The position numbers and the translations under genes are program-made. From Burkholderiaceae bacterium (GTDB lineage: Bacteria > Pseudomonadota > Gammaproteobacteria > Burkholderiales > Burkholderiaceae_E): a stretch of DNA of 58,902 nucleotides. Shown here piece by piece: positions 43,371-55,279 of the stretch (positions are counted from its first letter, which is position 1; each line of letters starts with the position of its first letter). The notes beneath the pieces are model-generated. The model searched no databases, was not told where the DNA came from, and saw nothing but the letters and a program-made list of their open reading frames with translations. Where the stretch lies: assembly GCA_024637155.1 (NCBI GenBank), contig JAGXFR010000030.1:1-58902 (forward strand), given 5' to 3'.

Positions 43371-44783
43371 ATGTCCGAAATCCACCACATGAGCGCAGCA
43401 GAACTATCCGCAGCGTTCCGCACGAAGTCGCTCTCGCCGCGCGAAGTGGCGAGCGCCGTGTTTGACCGAATCGCGCGTTGGGAGCCGAAACTCAACGCAA
43501 TGTATCTGCTCGAGCGCGGTGCCGCGCTCGCGGCCGCCGGCGCGTCTGAAACGCGCTGGCGCGCGGGCGAGCCGCTCTCGGCGCTCGACGGGGTGCCGAT
43601 CACGCTCAAGGAAAACATCTACACGCAGGGCCACCCTTCTGCGCTGGGGACGGCGGCGACCGAACTGGTTCCCCGGGCCGCGGATGCGCCGCCGGCGGCG
43701 CGCGCCCGGGAAGCGGGGCTGGTGCTGCTCGGCAAGACCACCATGCCCGACTTCGGGATGCTTTCCTCCGGGCTCTCCTCGATCCACGGCCTGACGCGCA
43801 ATCCCTGGCGGCTTGATCGCAACACCTCGGGTTCCTCTTCGGGGGCGGGGGCGGCGGGGGCAGCGGGCTACGGTCCGCTGCACGTCGGCACCGACATCGG
43901 CGGCTCGGTGCGGCTGCCCGCGACGCACTGCGGGCTCTTCGGCCTCAAGCCCAGCCTTGGGCGCATCCCGATCGACCCCCCGTACATGGGCCGGGTGGCG
44001 GGACCGATGACCCGCAGCGTCGAAGATGCGGCACTGCTGATGAACGTGCTGACCCGCCCCGATGCGCGTGACTTCATGAACCTGCCCTGGCAGGACATCG
44101 ACTACGCGCACGAACTCGACGCCATCGAACTGCGCGGCCTGCGCATCGGACTTCTCGAGCAGATGGGCGTGGGGCTGCCGGTTCACCCCGCGGTCGCCGC
44201 GGCGACCCGGGATGCGGCGCGCGCGCTCGAGGCCGCAGGGGCGACGGTCGAGCCGATGGAATCCTTCCTCACCGCGGACATGCTCGAGGGCATGCAGAAG
44301 TTCTTCGAGGCCCGCTCGTGCCGCGACGTGCTCGCGATGACACCTCCCGTGCGCGCACGAATCCTGCCCTTCGTCGTCGAGTGGTGCACCTGGCGGGCGG
44401 CGCAGTTTTCCGGCGACGAAGTGATCGGCGCGTACGCGCAGGTCGTGGCGATGCGCGAGGCCGCGGTGCGCGCGGTCGGGCGCTTCGACTTCGTTCTCTC
44501 GCCGACTTCGCCGATCCTGCCCTACGAGGCACAGAGCGCCTGTCCCGGCGATGACCCGCACAACGCGCTGCCGCACATCGCCTTCACGGTGGCCTACAAC
44601 ATGAGCGAGCAGCCCGCGGCATCGGTGAACTGGTCGTTCACCGACGATGGTCTGCCGGTCGGTGTCCAGCTCATCGGTCAGCGCTTCGATGATCGGGGGG
44701 TGCTGCGGCTCGCGCGCGCCCTCGAAGGGCTGCGCGGCGCGCAGCGCGCCTGGCCGGAGCCGGAGACCGTCGCGCGGGCCTGA
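43371..44783 (+). CDS. Amidase-signature hydrolase
   Basis: A 470-residue member of the amidase signature family. The catalytic triad is visible as Lys80 (TLKEN), a cis-Ser at 155/156 (NTSGSSSGAG) and Ser179 (DIGGSVRLPA). The family includes GatA and aliphatic or aryl amidases. No gatB or gatC is nearby, so a stand-alone amidase is more likely; substrate unknown. AAGGGAAGGAC precedes the ATG. A TAGAAT -10-like box lies at 43322-43327 without a clear -35. Confidence 0.88.
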   Translation: MSEIHHMSAAELSAAFRTKSLSPREVASAVFDRIARWEPKLNAMYLLERGAALAAAGASETRWRAGEPLSALDGVPITLKENIYTQGHPSALGTAATELVPRAADAPPAARAREAGLVLLGKTTMPDFGMLSSGLSSIHGLTRNPWRLDRNTSGSSSGAGAAGAAGYGPLHVGTDIGGSVRLPATHCGLFGLKPSLGRIPIDPPYMGRVAGPMTRSVEDAALLMNVLTRPDARDFMNLPWQDIDYAHELDAIELRGLRIGLLEQMGVGLPVHPAVAAATRDAARALEAAGATVEPMESFLTADMLEGMQKFFEARSCRDVLAMTPPVRARILPFVVEWCTWRAAQFSGDEVIGAYAQVVAMREAAVRAVGRFDFVLSPTSPILPYEAQSACPGDDPHNALPHIAFTVAYNMSEQPAASVNWSFTDDGLPVGVQLIGQRFDDRGVLRLARALEGLRGAQRAWPEPETVARA

Positions 44784-44835
44784 GCCCGCGGGGTTTCGGC
44801 GGGAAGGCTGCGCGAGTCCTTCAGCGGTGTCCGGG

Positions 44836-45804
44836 TCAGGGCGCGGTGAACACCTGTGTCTGCGGGTGGAACGCGTACCAGGCGAACCAGAAGGCGATCA
44901 CGCTCGGGAGTTCCCTGCCGTCCGCGTCGAGCACCCGGCCCGTGCGGTTCTCCGCGTCGAATTCGACCGTCACGTCCTGATCCCCGACGCGATCGCGCAG
45001 CGGCAGGCGGGCACGCTGGAGTTCGGCAAAGGGGTAGGCCTTGCGCAGCGCGCCCAGCTCGATCCCGATCACCTGCTCCTTCGGGTGGTAGCGGGCACTC
45101 GAATTGCGCACCGTGAAGAGCAGCCGTTCGTTCTTCTCGTAACCAGCGTACGGGTCGCGCCCGTAATCTCGCCCGTGTCCGGTCTCCTCGGAGAGCACCA
45201 GCGTCGCCGGGTGGCGTTTGCGCCAGTCGCGCCAGGTGGTGTGGGAGGCGGCGAGCGGCGCCAGCCGATCGCCACGCAGCGGTCCGGTGATCGCCGTACC
45301 GATGAGCTGAGACCACAGCGATTCGGTCTCCCGGTCATAGAGCAGCAGGTCGCTGTTGTGGAGCAGGCCCGAAACGCCGAAGCGCAGCGTGCGTCCGCGC
45401 GCCTGCGGGCGGAACGCCACGCCCGTGCCGCACAGCGGACAGAAGGTCACGAGCAGCGGCTGCTCGCCGATGCGATCATTGACGATTTCGTGCCAGTTGA
45501 GAATGGCGATCGGGTAGGCCTTGGCCACGCCGCCCAGCGCTACCCCCAGCACCCGGGACTCGGGGCGCAGGAAACTCGCCTGTGCGGCGGCCACGAACCG
45601 GGGCGCATCGAGTGCGGGAATCCCGTCGCGCGGCGGGCCGCCCCGCTCGATCTCGGCGAGCGGGATGGTCGCGTCGCTCAGGTCGAACCCGTTGAGGCGC
45701 GCGCCGGTCGAGGGCATCCCGGGCCGCGCAGCGAACGCCGGGACCGCGCCTGCGAGGCCTGCGGCCAGGCCGGCCATCAGGATGCGTCGGCGCTTGTCGC
45801 TCAT
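44836..45804 (-). CDS. DUF3179 domain protein
   Basis: A 322-residue protein with an N-terminal twin-arginine-like signal (DKRRRILMAGLAAGLAGAVP). It carries the DUF3179 signature AYPIAILNWHEIVND followed by PLLVTFCPLCGTGVAF, with a CxxC pair that could bind metal or form a disulfide. The biochemical function of the family is unknown to me. It is separated from the convergent amidase by 52 bases. Confidence 0.85.
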   Translation of the reverse strand: MSDKRRRILMAGLAAGLAGAVPAFAARPGMPSTGARLNGFDLSDATIPLAEIERGGPPRDGIPALDAPRFVAAAQASFLRPESRVLGVALGGVAKAYPIAILNWHEIVNDRIGEQPLLVTFCPLCGTGVAFRPQARGRTLRFGVSGLLHNSDLLLYDRETESLWSQLIGTAITGPLRGDRLAPLAASHTTWRDWRKRHPATLVLSEETGHGRDYGRDPYAGYEKNERLLFTVRNSSARYHPKEQVIGIELGALRKAYPFAELQRARLPLRDRVGDQDVTVEFDAENRTGRVLDADGRELPSVIAFWFAWYAFHPQTQVFTAP

Positions 45805-45857
45805 CGCGGTTCTCCTCGGGTTGCCCTCACCCCCGGTCGGCGCGGCGCCGGTCTTCC

Positions 45858-46319
45858 TTACGCCGGGCGGATCTTGTAGATGCCCCAGCTGCGCATCGAC
45901 ATCACGACCTCGCCGTTCTGGTTGAGCACTTCCTGGAGAGCCTGGAGCAGTCCACGGTCGGGTTTCGATTCGGAGCGGCGCGCGGCAAGGACCGTCACGC
46001 GCGCCCGCAGCCGGTCACCCGGGCGCACCGGGGAGAGCCAGCGCAGCTCATCGATGCCCGGCGAACCCATGCTCGCCACCGGCGAGATGAAATGGTCGAC
46101 GAGCATGCGCATCAGAATGCTCCCCGTCAGCCAGCCGCTCGCGATCAGACCGCCGAAATGGGTGCGGGCGGCAGCCGCCGGGTCGACGTGAAAAGGTTGC
46201 GGATCGTACGCCGTGGCGAAGTCGATGATCTCGCGCTCGGTCACCAGATGATCGCCGAATTCGACACTCTCGCCGACGCGGTAGTCTTCGAAATAGCGCT
46301 CGCGCATGGGGTTCGTCAA
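45858..46319 (-). CDS. MaoC-like dehydratase/hydratase
   Basis: A 153-residue single hot-dog protein. DFATAYDPQPFHVDPAAAA carries the Asp/His of the R-hydratase catalytic motif, followed by FGGLIASGWLTGSILMRM. Members hydrate enoyl-CoA thioesters, but the substrate here is unknown. I keep TTG 46319 as the start because GGAGAG lies 6 bases upstream; ATG 46307 is the alternative and lacks such spacing. It lies 53 bases upstream of the DUF3179 gene and may share its transcript. Confidence 0.85.
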   Translation of the reverse strand: MTNPMRERYFEDYRVGESVEFGDHLVTEREIIDFATAYDPQPFHVDPAAAARTHFGGLIASGWLTGSILMRMLVDHFISPVASMGSPGIDELRWLSPVRPGDRLRARVTVLAARRSESKPDRGLLQALQEVLNQNGEVVMSMRSWGIYKIRPA

Positions 46320-46396
46320 TGTGCTCTCCTATGGCCAGCTGAAGGCGGGCGGCAGACGCGATAGTATCCGGGGCACGGGCTCAGCAGGGGGATTGC

Positions 46397-46936
46397 GTGC
46401 ACGACACCGATTACATTCGACGCCACATCCGCACGGTCAGCGACTGGCCGGAGCCGGGTGTGCAATTCCGGGACATCACGCCCCTGCTGCAGAACGCGCG
46501 CACGCTGCGGGTGATGATGGATCTGTTCGTGCACCGCTACATGGGTGCAAAGCTCGACGTCGTGGCCGGGATCGACGCGCGCGGCTTCATCATCGGGGCC
46601 ATCCTCGCGCACGAGCTGAATCTTGGTTTCGTGCCCATCCGCAAGCAGGGCAAGCTCCCCTTTGAGACGATCGCCGAGGAGTACGAGCTGGAGTACGGCA
46701 GCGCAAGCGTCGAGATTCACGCGGACGCGTGCGCGCCTGGTGACCGGGTGCTGCTGATCGACGACCTGATCGCCACGGGCGGCACGATGATTGCCGGGCG
46801 CAAGCTCATCGAACGCCTTGGCGGACATGTGGTGGAGGGCGCGGCGATCGTCGACCTGCCGGAACTTGGCGGATCGGAGCGCCTGCGCGCCGCCGGCCTG
46901 GCCGTGTACACCATGGTTGAATTCGCTGGTCATTGA
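46397..46936 (+). CDS. apt: Adenine phosphoribosyltransferase
   Basis: A 179-residue purine salvage enzyme making AMP from adenine and PRPP. The PRPP loop [17 protein letters not shown] and [18 protein letters not shown] are diagnostic, as is the N-terminal [14 protein letters not shown]. Translation starts at GTG 46397. It may recycle adenine released during methylthioadenosine breakdown, relevant to mtnA later in the window, although the two are far apart. Confidence 0.96.
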   Translation: MHDTDYIRRHIRTVSDWPEPGVQFRDITPLLQNARTLRVMMDLFVHRYMGAKLDVVAGIDARGFIIGAILAHELNLGFVPIRKQGKLPFETIAEEYELEYGSASVEIHADACAPGDRVLLIDDLIATGGTMIAGRKLIERLGGHVVEGAAIVDLPELGGSERLRAAGLAVYTMVEFAGH

Positions 46937-46964
46937 GCCCGGCGCCTCCGGTTCGCCGACCGGC

Positions 46965-47273
46965 TCAGCGTGGCTTGTGCGCGAGCAGGTACGTCAGCCC
47001 GCTGGCGGCGGCCAACGCCAGCCAGGCGAGCAGGAAGCCCAGCGTGTAGGCGCCCCGGCTGCTGCCGTCGAGCCTCTCGCGCACGACCTCCAGCTCCGCC
47101 GGGTCGATCGCCGAGAAGAACAGTCCGACGCACGGAATGGCGACCAGGAACGACGGCCACAATACCTGCATCAGGAAGCGACCCCGCGTTGCACCACCCG
47201 GCGCAGCGCCGTCGGAAGTGGCTTCGGCGCGGGGCGCACCCGCCGGGCTGCGCTTCACTTCGGTCCCCTTCAT
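46965..47273 (-). CDS. Small membrane protein at the end of the cbb3 operon
   Basis: A 102-residue protein with a polar N-terminus rich in Ala, Gly and Arg, then two hydrophobic helices (LMQVLWPSFLVAIPCVGLFF and GFLLAWLALAAASGLTYLLA). Its start overlaps the ccoH stop by 4 bases, so it is co-translated with the oxidase assembly genes. I do not recognise the family. Co-localisation suggests a role in oxidase assembly, which is inference only. Confidence 0.75.
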   Translation of the reverse strand: MKGTEVKRSPAGAPRAEATSDGAAPGGATRGRFLMQVLWPSFLVAIPCVGLFFSAIDPAELEVVRERLDGSSRGAYTLGFLLAWLALAAASGLTYLLAHKPR

Positions 47274-47787
47274 GGTGTGCCTCCGTTGATCTCGATCGGA
47301 GCGAGCAGTGTTCCGGTGCCGGTCGTCAGCCGCCAGCGCAGCGCCGGATCCTCGACATGCACCGACCAGCGTCCCGAACTCGGCAGACGCTCGCCGCCGG
47401 CCACATAGTGCCCGCGCCCCAGCGCCTGCAGGGTCAGCGTCCGGTCGAGTGCGGCCTCGGTTGCGTGCACCAGACGCAGGCGCAGGGTCGCGGGCAGTTC
47501 CTGGTCCGGTGTGCCGGCCTGCAGCGTCAGCTGCAAGCCCTCCGGCGCGTCGCGCAGCACGGCGCGCAGCCCCATTCGCACCGACTCCTGATCGCGTGCG
47601 ATCGTGAGGTTGATCGCGCGCCCTTCGCGGTAGTAGTCATCGACCACCAGCGCGTGGTTGGAAGTGATCGCGAGCCACAGCGTGATTGCGCCACCCACCA
47701 CGGCGAGCGCCGGCATGCTGATCAGCAGCCAGGGCCACAGCTGGCGATACCAGGGGGTGAGCTCGGAAGCGGGTGGAGTCACGGGCA

Positions 47788-47791
<4 letters not shown>
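47270..47791 (-). CDS. ccoH: cbb3 oxidase assembly protein CcoH (FixH)
   Basis: A 173-residue protein with one N-terminal helix (PWLLISMPALAVVGGAITLW) and a periplasmic domain. The motif ALVVDDYYREGRAINLTIAR is typical of FixH. CcoH stays associated with the cbb3 complex during assembly. It overlaps ccoG by 4 bases. Confidence 0.88.
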
Positions 47792-49212
<1,421 letters not shown>

Positions 49213-49224
49213 CGTGCCGCCGGC

Positions 49225-50148
49225 CTATTTGCCGGGTTCCGAGCCCGGGGTGCGGTTCGACAGCCCCCACACGTACGCGGTGAGCACGTGACCCTTGCCC
49301 TCGCCGAGCAGGTGCTTGAACGACGGCATCTGGTTGTTGCGTCCCTTGGTGATCGTCTCGATCACGGTCTTGAGCGAACCGCCGTACAGCCAGATCTTGT
49401 CGGAGAGGTTCGGCCCGCCGATCATCGCGTGCCCCTTGCCTTCGGGACCGTGGCAGGCCATGCACGCGACGAACTTCTCCTTGCCCAGCGCGGCCTTGAG
49501 CGGGTCCGGAGCACTGCCCGAGAGCGAGAGCACGTAGTTCGCGACGTTCTCCACGTCCTGGGCGGTGCCGAGTGCGGGCGCCATGGGCGGCATCGCCGCC
49601 ATGCGTCCCTCCATGATGCTGACCTTGATGACCTCCGGGTCACCGCCCCACAGCCAGTCGCTGTCGGTCAGGTTCGGGAAGCCCTTGCTGCCGCGCGCGT
49701 CCGAGCCGTGGCACTGCACGCAGTAGGTGAGAAACAGGCGCTCACCCATCGCGCGCGCCTCCGGGTCGGCGGCCACCGTCGGAATCTCCTGCTGGAGATA
49801 CTTCGCGAAGAGCGGCTCGTAGACGGCCTTGGCTCGGGCCACCTCTTCCTCGTACTCGCCGACCGACGTCCAGCCCAGTTGACCCTTGAACGCGCCCAGC
49901 CCCGGATAGAGCAGCACGTAGGCCAGGCCGAATGCGCAGGTGATGTAGAAGAGGTATAGCCACCAGCGCGGCAGCGGATTGTTGTATTCGGCCAGTGTCT
50001 CGTCCCAGACGTGTCCGGTGGTTTCGATCTTCTCGCCGGGGGCGCGCTTCTTCGAGAGGGCGAAGGCCATCCAGAAGCTGAACGCGATCGAGGCGAGCGT
50101 GGCCACCGCCACGAAGATGCCCCATCCGGAGTGCAGAAAGTCAGCCAT
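49225..50148 (-). CDS. ccoP: cbb3 oxidase subunit III, diheme cytochrome c
   Basis: A 307-residue subunit. Two N-terminal hydrophobic segments (FVAVATLASIAFSFWMAF and the YLFYITCAFGLAYVLL region) anchor two cytochrome c domains with haem sites CVQCH and CMACH. It passes electrons to CcoO. The conserved AMPPMAP segment is present. It lies next to ccoQ within the operon. Confidence 0.97.
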   Translation of the reverse strand: MADFLHSGWGIFVAVATLASIAFSFWMAFALSKKRAPGEKIETTGHVWDETLAEYNNPLPRWWLYLFYITCAFGLAYVLLYPGLGAFKGQLGWTSVGEYEEEVARAKAVYEPLFAKYLQQEIPTVAADPEARAMGERLFLTYCVQCHGSDARGSKGFPNLTDSDWLWGGDPEVIKVSIMEGRMAAMPPMAPALGTAQDVENVANYVLSLSGSAPDPLKAALGKEKFVACMACHGPEGKGHAMIGGPNLSDKIWLYGGSLKTVIETITKGRNNQMPSFKHLLGEGKGHVLTAYVWGLSNRTPGSEPGK

Positions 50149-50162
50149 TGCTCATGCTCCCG

Positions 50163-50339
50163 TCAGCTGCGTTCCCTCGGTTGCGCGGATCGCTGGGCGA
50201 TCTCGTCATCCGCGAAGGGCAGATTCGCGGCTTCGTCGAAGCGCTTGCGCTGGCCGGGCCCGAAAGCCCAGATCGCGATGCCGACGAAGGCCGCGAAACA
50301 AAGGACCGTCAGTACCGTACGCAGCAGATTGATTTCCAT
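50163..50339 (-). CDS. ccoQ: cbb3 oxidase small subunit CcoQ
   Basis: A 58-residue membrane peptide: MEINLLRTVLTVLCFAAFVG, then one helix ending IWAFGPGQ, and a polar tail with FDEAANLPFADDE, which is characteristic of CcoQ/FixQ. It stabilises the oxidase complex. It lies 3 bases after ccoO and 14 bases before ccoP. Confidence 0.92.
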   Translation of the reverse strand: MEINLLRTVLTVLCFAAFVGIAIWAFGPGQRKRFDEAANLPFADDEIAQRSAQPRERS

Positions 50340-50342
50340 TTG

Positions 50343-50957
50343 CTAACGCGCCGGTTGCAGTGCGGTGCCCAGCACCTGCAGATACGCAATCAGGGCGTCC
50401 ATCTCGGTCTTGCCCCGCACGGTATCGGCCGCCTGCGCGATTTCCTCGTCGCTGTAGGGGTGTCCGAGACGGCGCAGCGCGATCATCCTGGGGGCGCTTT
50501 CCTCGGCCACCACGACGTTGCGATCGAGCCACGGATAACCGGGCATGTTCGACTCGGGAACCAGCGCTCGCGGGTCGTTCAGGTGCACGCGGTGCCACTC
50601 GTTGCTGTAGCGTCCGCCAACGCGGTGCAGGTCGGGGCCCGTGCGCTTGCTGCCCCACTGGAACGGCCGGTCATAGACGAATTCCCCGGCCACCGAGTAG
50701 TGCCCATAGCGCTCGGTTTCGGCGCGAAACGGCCGGATCATCTGCGAATGGCAGTTGTAGCAGCCCTCGCGGATGTAGATGTCGCGGCCCGCGAGCTCGA
50801 GCGCCCCGTACGGCTTGAGTCCCGTGACGGCCTCGGTGGTGGACTTCTGGAAGAACAGCGGGACGATCTCGACGATTCCCCCGACGCTGATCACCAGCAC
50901 GACCAGGATCGCCATCAGCCCGATGTTCTTCTCAATGGCGGAATGCGAAAATTTCAT
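50343..50957 (-). CDS. ccoO: cbb3 oxidase subunit II, monoheme cytochrome c
   Basis: A 204-residue subunit with an N-terminal anchor ([20 protein letters not shown]) and one haem site in [35 protein letters not shown] and MPGYPWL are typical. It transfers electrons from CcoP to the haem b of CcoN. Confidence 0.97.
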   Translation of the reverse strand: MKFSHSAIEKNIGLMAILVVLVISVGGIVEIVPLFFQKSTTEAVTGLKPYGALELAGRDIYIREGCYNCHSQMIRPFRAETERYGHYSVAGEFVYDRPFQWGSKRTGPDLHRVGGRYSNEWHRVHLNDPRALVPESNMPGYPWLDRNVVVAEESAPRMIALRRLGHPYSDEEIAQAADTVRGKTEMDALIAYLQVLGTALQPAR

Positions 50958-50975
50958 GGCTCGCTCCTCCTTCGC

Positions 50976-52418
50976 TCAGGCGTGCGCGGCGAGTGCCGGG
51001 ATCGGTGCATCCTCGGGCTGACCCGCGCGAATCGTCATCACCATGTTGTAGAGCATCAGGATCATCCCGCCCAGATACAGCAAGCCGCCGCCGAGCCGGA
51101 TCACGTAGTACGGGAAGGTTGCCTTCACCGACTCGACGAAGGAGTAGGTGAGTGTGCCGTCGGAGTTGGTCGCCCGCCACATCAGGCCCTGCATCACGCC
51201 GGCGATCCACATCGCGGCGATGTAGAGCACGATGCCGATCGTCGCGATCCAGAAGTGCGCCTCGATGAGCCGCGTGCTGTGCATTTCGCGGCGGCCGTAG
51301 AGGCGCGGCAACAGGTAGTAGATTGAGCCTATCGAAATCATCCCGACCCAGCCCAGCGCCCCGGAATGCACGTGACCGATCGTCCAGTCGGTGTAGTGCG
51401 ACAGCGCATTGACGGTCTTGATCGACATCATCGGCCCCTCGAAGGTCGACATACCGTAGAAGGACAGCGACACCACCAGAAACTTGAGAATCGGGTCGGT
51501 GCGCAGCTTGTGCCAGGCGCCCGAGAGCGTCATGATGCCGTTGATCATGCCGCCCCACGAGGGCGCGAGCAGGATCAGCGAGAAGACCATCCCGATGCTC
51601 TGCGTCCAGTCGGGCAATGCCGTGTAGTGCAGATGGTGCGGGCCGGCCCACATGTAGGTGAAGATCAGCGCCCAGAAGTGCACCACCGACAGGCGGTACG
51701 AGTAGATGGGACGCTCGGCCTGCTTGGGGACGAAGTAGTACATCATTCCCAGGAATCCGGCGGTCAGGAAGAAACCGACCGCGTTGTGCGCGTACCACCA
51801 CTGGATCATCGCGTCCTGGACGCCGGCGTATACCGAGTACGACTTGAAGGCCGAGACGGGGATCACCGCGCCGTTGACGATGTGCAGCACCGCGACGGTC
51901 AGGATGAACGCACCGTAGAACCAGTTCGCCACGTAGATGTGGGGAACCTTGCGCCGCACGATGGTGCCGAAGAACACGATCGCGTAGGCAACCCACACGA
52001 GCGTGATCAGGATGTCGATCGGCCACTCGAGCTCGGCGTACTCCTTGCCTTGCGTGTAGCCCAGCGGCAGCGACACCGCCGCGGCCACGATCACGAGCTG
52101 CCAGCCCCAGAACGTAAAGGCAGCCAGTGGGCCGCCGAAGAGCCGCGTCTGGCAGGTGCGCTGCACGACGTAGTACGCGGTGGCGAAGAGCGCCGAACCG
52201 CCGAAGGCGAAGATCACCGCGTTGGTGTGCAGGGGGCGCAGGCGCCCGTAGCTCAGCCACGGGACGTCTAAGTTCAGCGCCGGCCAGGTGAGCTGGGCCG
52301 CGATGACGACACCCACGAGCATGCCGACGACACCCCAGACGACGGTCATGACGGCGAACTGCCGCACGACGGTGTAGTTGTAGGTCTCGGGTCGGGCCGA
52401 GGCGGCTGGGGAACTCAT
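50976..52418 (-). CDS. ccoN: cbb3 oxidase catalytic subunit I
   Basis: A 480-residue haem-copper oxidase subunit with about 12 helices. Histidine ligands are seen in [34 protein letters not shown] (CuB), [14 protein letters not shown] (CuB pair) and [16 protein letters not shown] (haems). It reduces oxygen at high affinity and pumps protons. ATG 52418 is chosen because GGGAGG lies 9 bases upstream and the N-terminus matches the family; upstream in-frame sequence is the ccoS region. Confidence 0.97.
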   Translation of the reverse strand: MSSPAASARPETYNYTVVRQFAVMTVVWGVVGMLVGVVIAAQLTWPALNLDVPWLSYGRLRPLHTNAVIFAFGGSALFATAYYVVQRTCQTRLFGGPLAAFTFWGWQLVIVAAAVSLPLGYTQGKEYAELEWPIDILITLVWVAYAIVFFGTIVRRKVPHIYVANWFYGAFILTVAVLHIVNGAVIPVSAFKSYSVYAGVQDAMIQWWYAHNAVGFFLTAGFLGMMYYFVPKQAERPIYSYRLSVVHFWALIFTYMWAGPHHLHYTALPDWTQSIGMVFSLILLAPSWGGMINGIMTLSGAWHKLRTDPILKFLVVSLSFYGMSTFEGPMMSIKTVNALSHYTDWTIGHVHSGALGWVGMISIGSIYYLLPRLYGRREMHSTRLIEAHFWIATIGIVLYIAAMWIAGVMQGLMWRATNSDGTLTYSFVESVKATFPYYVIRLGGGLLYLGGMILMLYNMVMTIRAGQPEDAPIPALAAHA

Positions 52419-52477
52419 GGGCTTGTGCCTCCCGTTGGTTCTCGTTGCGGGGCTGCGCTGAGCGTTGCGTGAAGATT

Positions 52478-52669
52478 CTACGGAACGCGATGACTGTTGT
52501 CTTGTCCGGGCGACGCTGGCTTCGCCGGACGGTCGTCGTCGAGCAGGATGCGGTGCGCGGGGCTGTCCAGGTCGTCGAACTGGCCCGAGTCGCTCATCCG
52601 CAGGAAAAGCCACAGCGCGGCCCCCACGGCGAGCACCGACAGCGGAATCAGCAGGTAGAGGGCCTCCAC
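52478..52669 (-). CDS. ccoS: cbb3 oxidase maturation protein CcoS
   Basis: A 63-residue protein with one helix, [19 protein letters not shown], followed by [20 protein letters not shown], the CcoS signature. It is needed to load haem b and copper into CcoN. I prefer GTG 52669, which gives the usual short N-terminus, over TTG two codons upstream. It overlaps the end of ccoI by 22 bases. Confidence 0.88.
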   Translation of the reverse strand: MEALYLLIPLSVLAVGAALWLFLRMSDSGQFDDLDSPAHRILLDDDRPAKPASPGQDNSHRVP

Positions 52670-55275
52670 GACCAAAGTCTAACCGCATTGCCGGCGACGA
52701 GCAGGGAACTCCCGGCCATGCCCAGCGCGGCGAGCCACGGGGGTACGAAGCCTAGTGCCGCCGCCGGAATCGCCACCAGGTTGTAGGTCGTTGCCCAGGC
52801 GAGATTCTGGCGCACCACGCGCAGACAGCGGCGCGACGTCGTCACCAGGTCGAGCACGCCGTCGATCGAATCCGTCAGGACGATCGCGTCCGCGGCAACC
52901 CGCGCGAGCGCGGTCGCGCCTCCGACGGCGACCGAAACATCGGCCGCTGCCATCACCGGGGCGTCGTTCACGCCGTCGCCGACCATCAGCACCCGAGCTC
53001 CGCGTGCCTGCAGGCCCTGCATCCAGGCGAGCTTGTCGGCGGGCGAGGCCGCGGCGATCCAGTCATCGATGCCCAGCGCAGCGGCCACCGGTGCCACGGC
53101 CTTGGCGTGGTCACCCGAGGCCAGGTGCAGCCGCACGCCCGCATCGGCGAGCGCCGTGACGAGCCGCTGCGCTTCGGGGCGCAACCGGTCGCGCAGCGCG
53201 AAGGTGGCCAGCAGACGCGGGGCCTCGGCGCACTCGGGCGAGCCGGGGAGGGGGATTCCAACATCCGCCTCCGACGGGGGTGCCGGGAGTTCGACCAGGA
53301 ACACCGTGCTGTCGGCGCTGTTCGGCTGCGCCGGGGACCCGTGCATGATGTCCGCGGCGCCCGCCGCAGGCGGTTTCCCTTCCAGCCCGCACCAGCGGGC
53401 GGAGCCGAGTCGCAGCGCACGCCGGGTGCCGTCGCCGGCGACGAGCGTGGCGCCGACTCCGGCCCCGGGCTCCGCCACGCGCTCCAGGATTCCGGCAGCC
53501 GCTGCGGCGGCGCGACCGCTCGCCGAATCGGTGCCGCGATCCTCGCGTTCGGCACGCGCGATGGCCTGCGCGAAGGGATGCGTCGAGCCTTCCTCGAGGC
53601 GCGCCGCCCAGTGCAGCGCCAGCGCGCGTTCGACGCCCGCCGCGAGGTGGATCGCCACGACGCTCGGGGAACCCTCGGTCAGCGTTCCCGTCTTGTCGAA
53701 GACGACATCGGTGCAGCGCGCGAGCGCCTCGATGGCGTGTCCGCGGGTGACCAGCACGTGCCGCTGCAGCAGCGCTCCGGTCGCTGCGGCCAGCGCGGCC
53801 GGCGTGGCCATCGACAGCGCGCAGGGGCACGAGACCACCAGCACGGCGATCGCGATCGGCAGTGCGCGTGCCGGGTCGAACTGCCACCATGCGGCGAGCA
53901 CCACGAGGGCCAGAACGAGCAGCGCCGCGACGAACCAGACGGCCACCCGATCGGCCCCTTGCGCGAGTCGCGGCTTGTCCTGCGCGCTGCGCTCGGCCAG
54001 CCGTTCGATCGTCGAGAGGGTGCTCTCGGATGCCGCGCGCAGCACCCGCAACGTCACGGGCGCGCCGGCGTTGAGCGCGCCGCCCGGCAGCACGTCGCCA
54101 ACGCGGCGCACCACCGGAACCAGCTCGCCGGTGAGCAGCGACAGATCGACGCTGGTTTGTCCGGCAACGATCACCGCGTCGACCGCGACGCGCTCGCCGC
54201 TCGCCGCCTCGATTCGATCGCCGACGGCGAGTCGAGCTGCTGGAATGGTCTCGGTCTCCCCGCCGGGCTCGGCGCCCGGGACGAGCCGCTGCACGCGATC
54301 GGGCGCGGCGGTGGCGATCGCGTCCAGCGCGCGACTTGCCCTGCGCCGTGCCACCCACTCGAGGTAGCGCGCCCCCAGCAGCAGGAAGACGAACATCGTC
54401 ACCGAGTCGAAGTACACCTCGCCCCGGCCCGTGAAGGTCGCCCAGACGCTTGCCGCGAAGGCGGCGACGATGCCGATCGCCACCGGCACATCCATGCCGG
54501 GGCGCAGCGCGCGCAGGTCCCGGGCGGCACCCATGAAGAAGGGCTGGGCGCTGTAGAGGAATACCGGGGTCGTGAGCGCGAGGCTTGCCCAGCGCAGCAG
54601 CCCTGCGTACTGGTCCTCGATTTCGCCCGGGGCGCTGGTGTATTCGGGGAGTGCGTACATCATCACCTGCATCATCCCGAGCCCGGCGACGAAGAGCCGG
54701 CGCAACAGCGCCCGGCTGGTGCGTGCGATCGTCGCTTCACGCAGCCGCACATCAAAGGGTGCGGCTGCGAAGCCGACTTCGTGGATGCGTCCGAGCAGCC
54801 TGGAGAGCGCCACGCGGCCGGGATCCCAGCGCAGCACCGCGCGCTCGGTGGCCAGGTTGACATGCGCGGCAGTGACTCCGGGTACGGCCGAGAGCGCGCG
54901 TTCGATCAGCCAGACACAGGCGCCGCAGCGCAGCCCGTCGACGGCGAGGGTCACCTCACGACAGGCCACTTCGGGAGGCGGACCATCGCGCACGAAGCGC
55001 TCCTGCACTTCCGGCTCATCGTAGATCGCCAGGCCGGCGAGTTCGGCCGGGATGGCGGCGGCGGTGCCTGCCGGGGCATTGCGGTGGCGGTAGTAGTCGT
55101 CCAGCCCTGCGGCGACGATCGTCTCGGCTACGGCCGCGCAGCCGGCGCAGCACATCGGTCGCATTTCGCCGGCAACTTCCGCGCGCCAGCGTCCCGGATC
55201 GGTTTGCGTTTCGCCGCAGTGGTAGCACGCCGCTGCAGCTTCCCGGGAAAACGCGGGTCCGGCCGGCGCGACCAC
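52648..55275 (-). CDS. ccoI: CcoI copper-exporting P1B-type ATPase
   Basis: An 875-residue ATPase of the CtpA/CopA2/FixI group that delivers copper for cbb3 assembly. The N-terminus has a cysteine-rich region (CYHCGE and MCCAGCAAV) and an HMA domain with [16 protein letters not shown]. The membrane core has the CPC motif ([15 protein letters not shown]). DKTGTLTEG is the phosphorylation site, [11 protein letters not shown] the SEHP-like site, and [15 protein letters not shown] the hinge. Translation starts at GTG 55275. Confidence 0.95.
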   Translation of the reverse strand: MVAPAGPAFSREAAAACYHCGETQTDPGRWRAEVAGEMRPMCCAGCAAVAETIVAAGLDDYYRHRNAPAGTAAAIPAELAGLAIYDEPEVQERFVRDGPPPEVACREVTLAVDGLRCGACVWLIERALSAVPGVTAAHVNLATERAVLRWDPGRVALSRLLGRIHEVGFAAAPFDVRLREATIARTSRALLRRLFVAGLGMMQVMMYALPEYTSAPGEIEDQYAGLLRWASLALTTPVFLYSAQPFFMGAARDLRALRPGMDVPVAIGIVAAFAASVWATFTGRGEVYFDSVTMFVFLLLGARYLEWVARRRASRALDAIATAAPDRVQRLVPGAEPGGETETIPAARLAVGDRIEAASGERVAVDAVIVAGQTSVDLSLLTGELVPVVRRVGDVLPGGALNAGAPVTLRVLRAASESTLSTIERLAERSAQDKPRLAQGADRVAVWFVAALLVLALVVLAAWWQFDPARALPIAIAVLVVSCPCALSMATPAALAAATGALLQRHVLVTRGHAIEALARCTDVVFDKTGTLTEGSPSVVAIHLAAGVERALALHWAARLEEGSTHPFAQAIARAEREDRGTDSASGRAAAAAAGILERVAEPGAGVGATLVAGDGTRRALRLGSARWCGLEGKPPAAGAADIMHGSPAQPNSADSTVFLVELPAPPSEADVGIPLPGSPECAEAPRLLATFALRDRLRPEAQRLVTALADAGVRLHLASGDHAKAVAPVAAALGIDDWIAAASPADKLAWMQGLQARGARVLMVGDGVNDAPVMAAADVSVAVGGATALARVAADAIVLTDSIDGVLDLVTTSRRCLRVVRQNLAWATTYNLVAIPAAALGFVPPWLAALGMAGSSLLVAGNAVRLWSWRPSTC

Positions 55276-55279
55276 GGGT

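Noticed and set aside
43371..44783. GatA subunit of Glu-tRNA amidotransferase
   Set aside because: The fold and triad match, but gatB and gatC are absent next to it and the protein resembles stand-alone amidases.
52419..52477. FNR/ANR box before ccoN
   Set aside because: I scanned by eye for TTGAT-N4-ATCAA and saw nothing close; a matrix search could still find a degenerate site.
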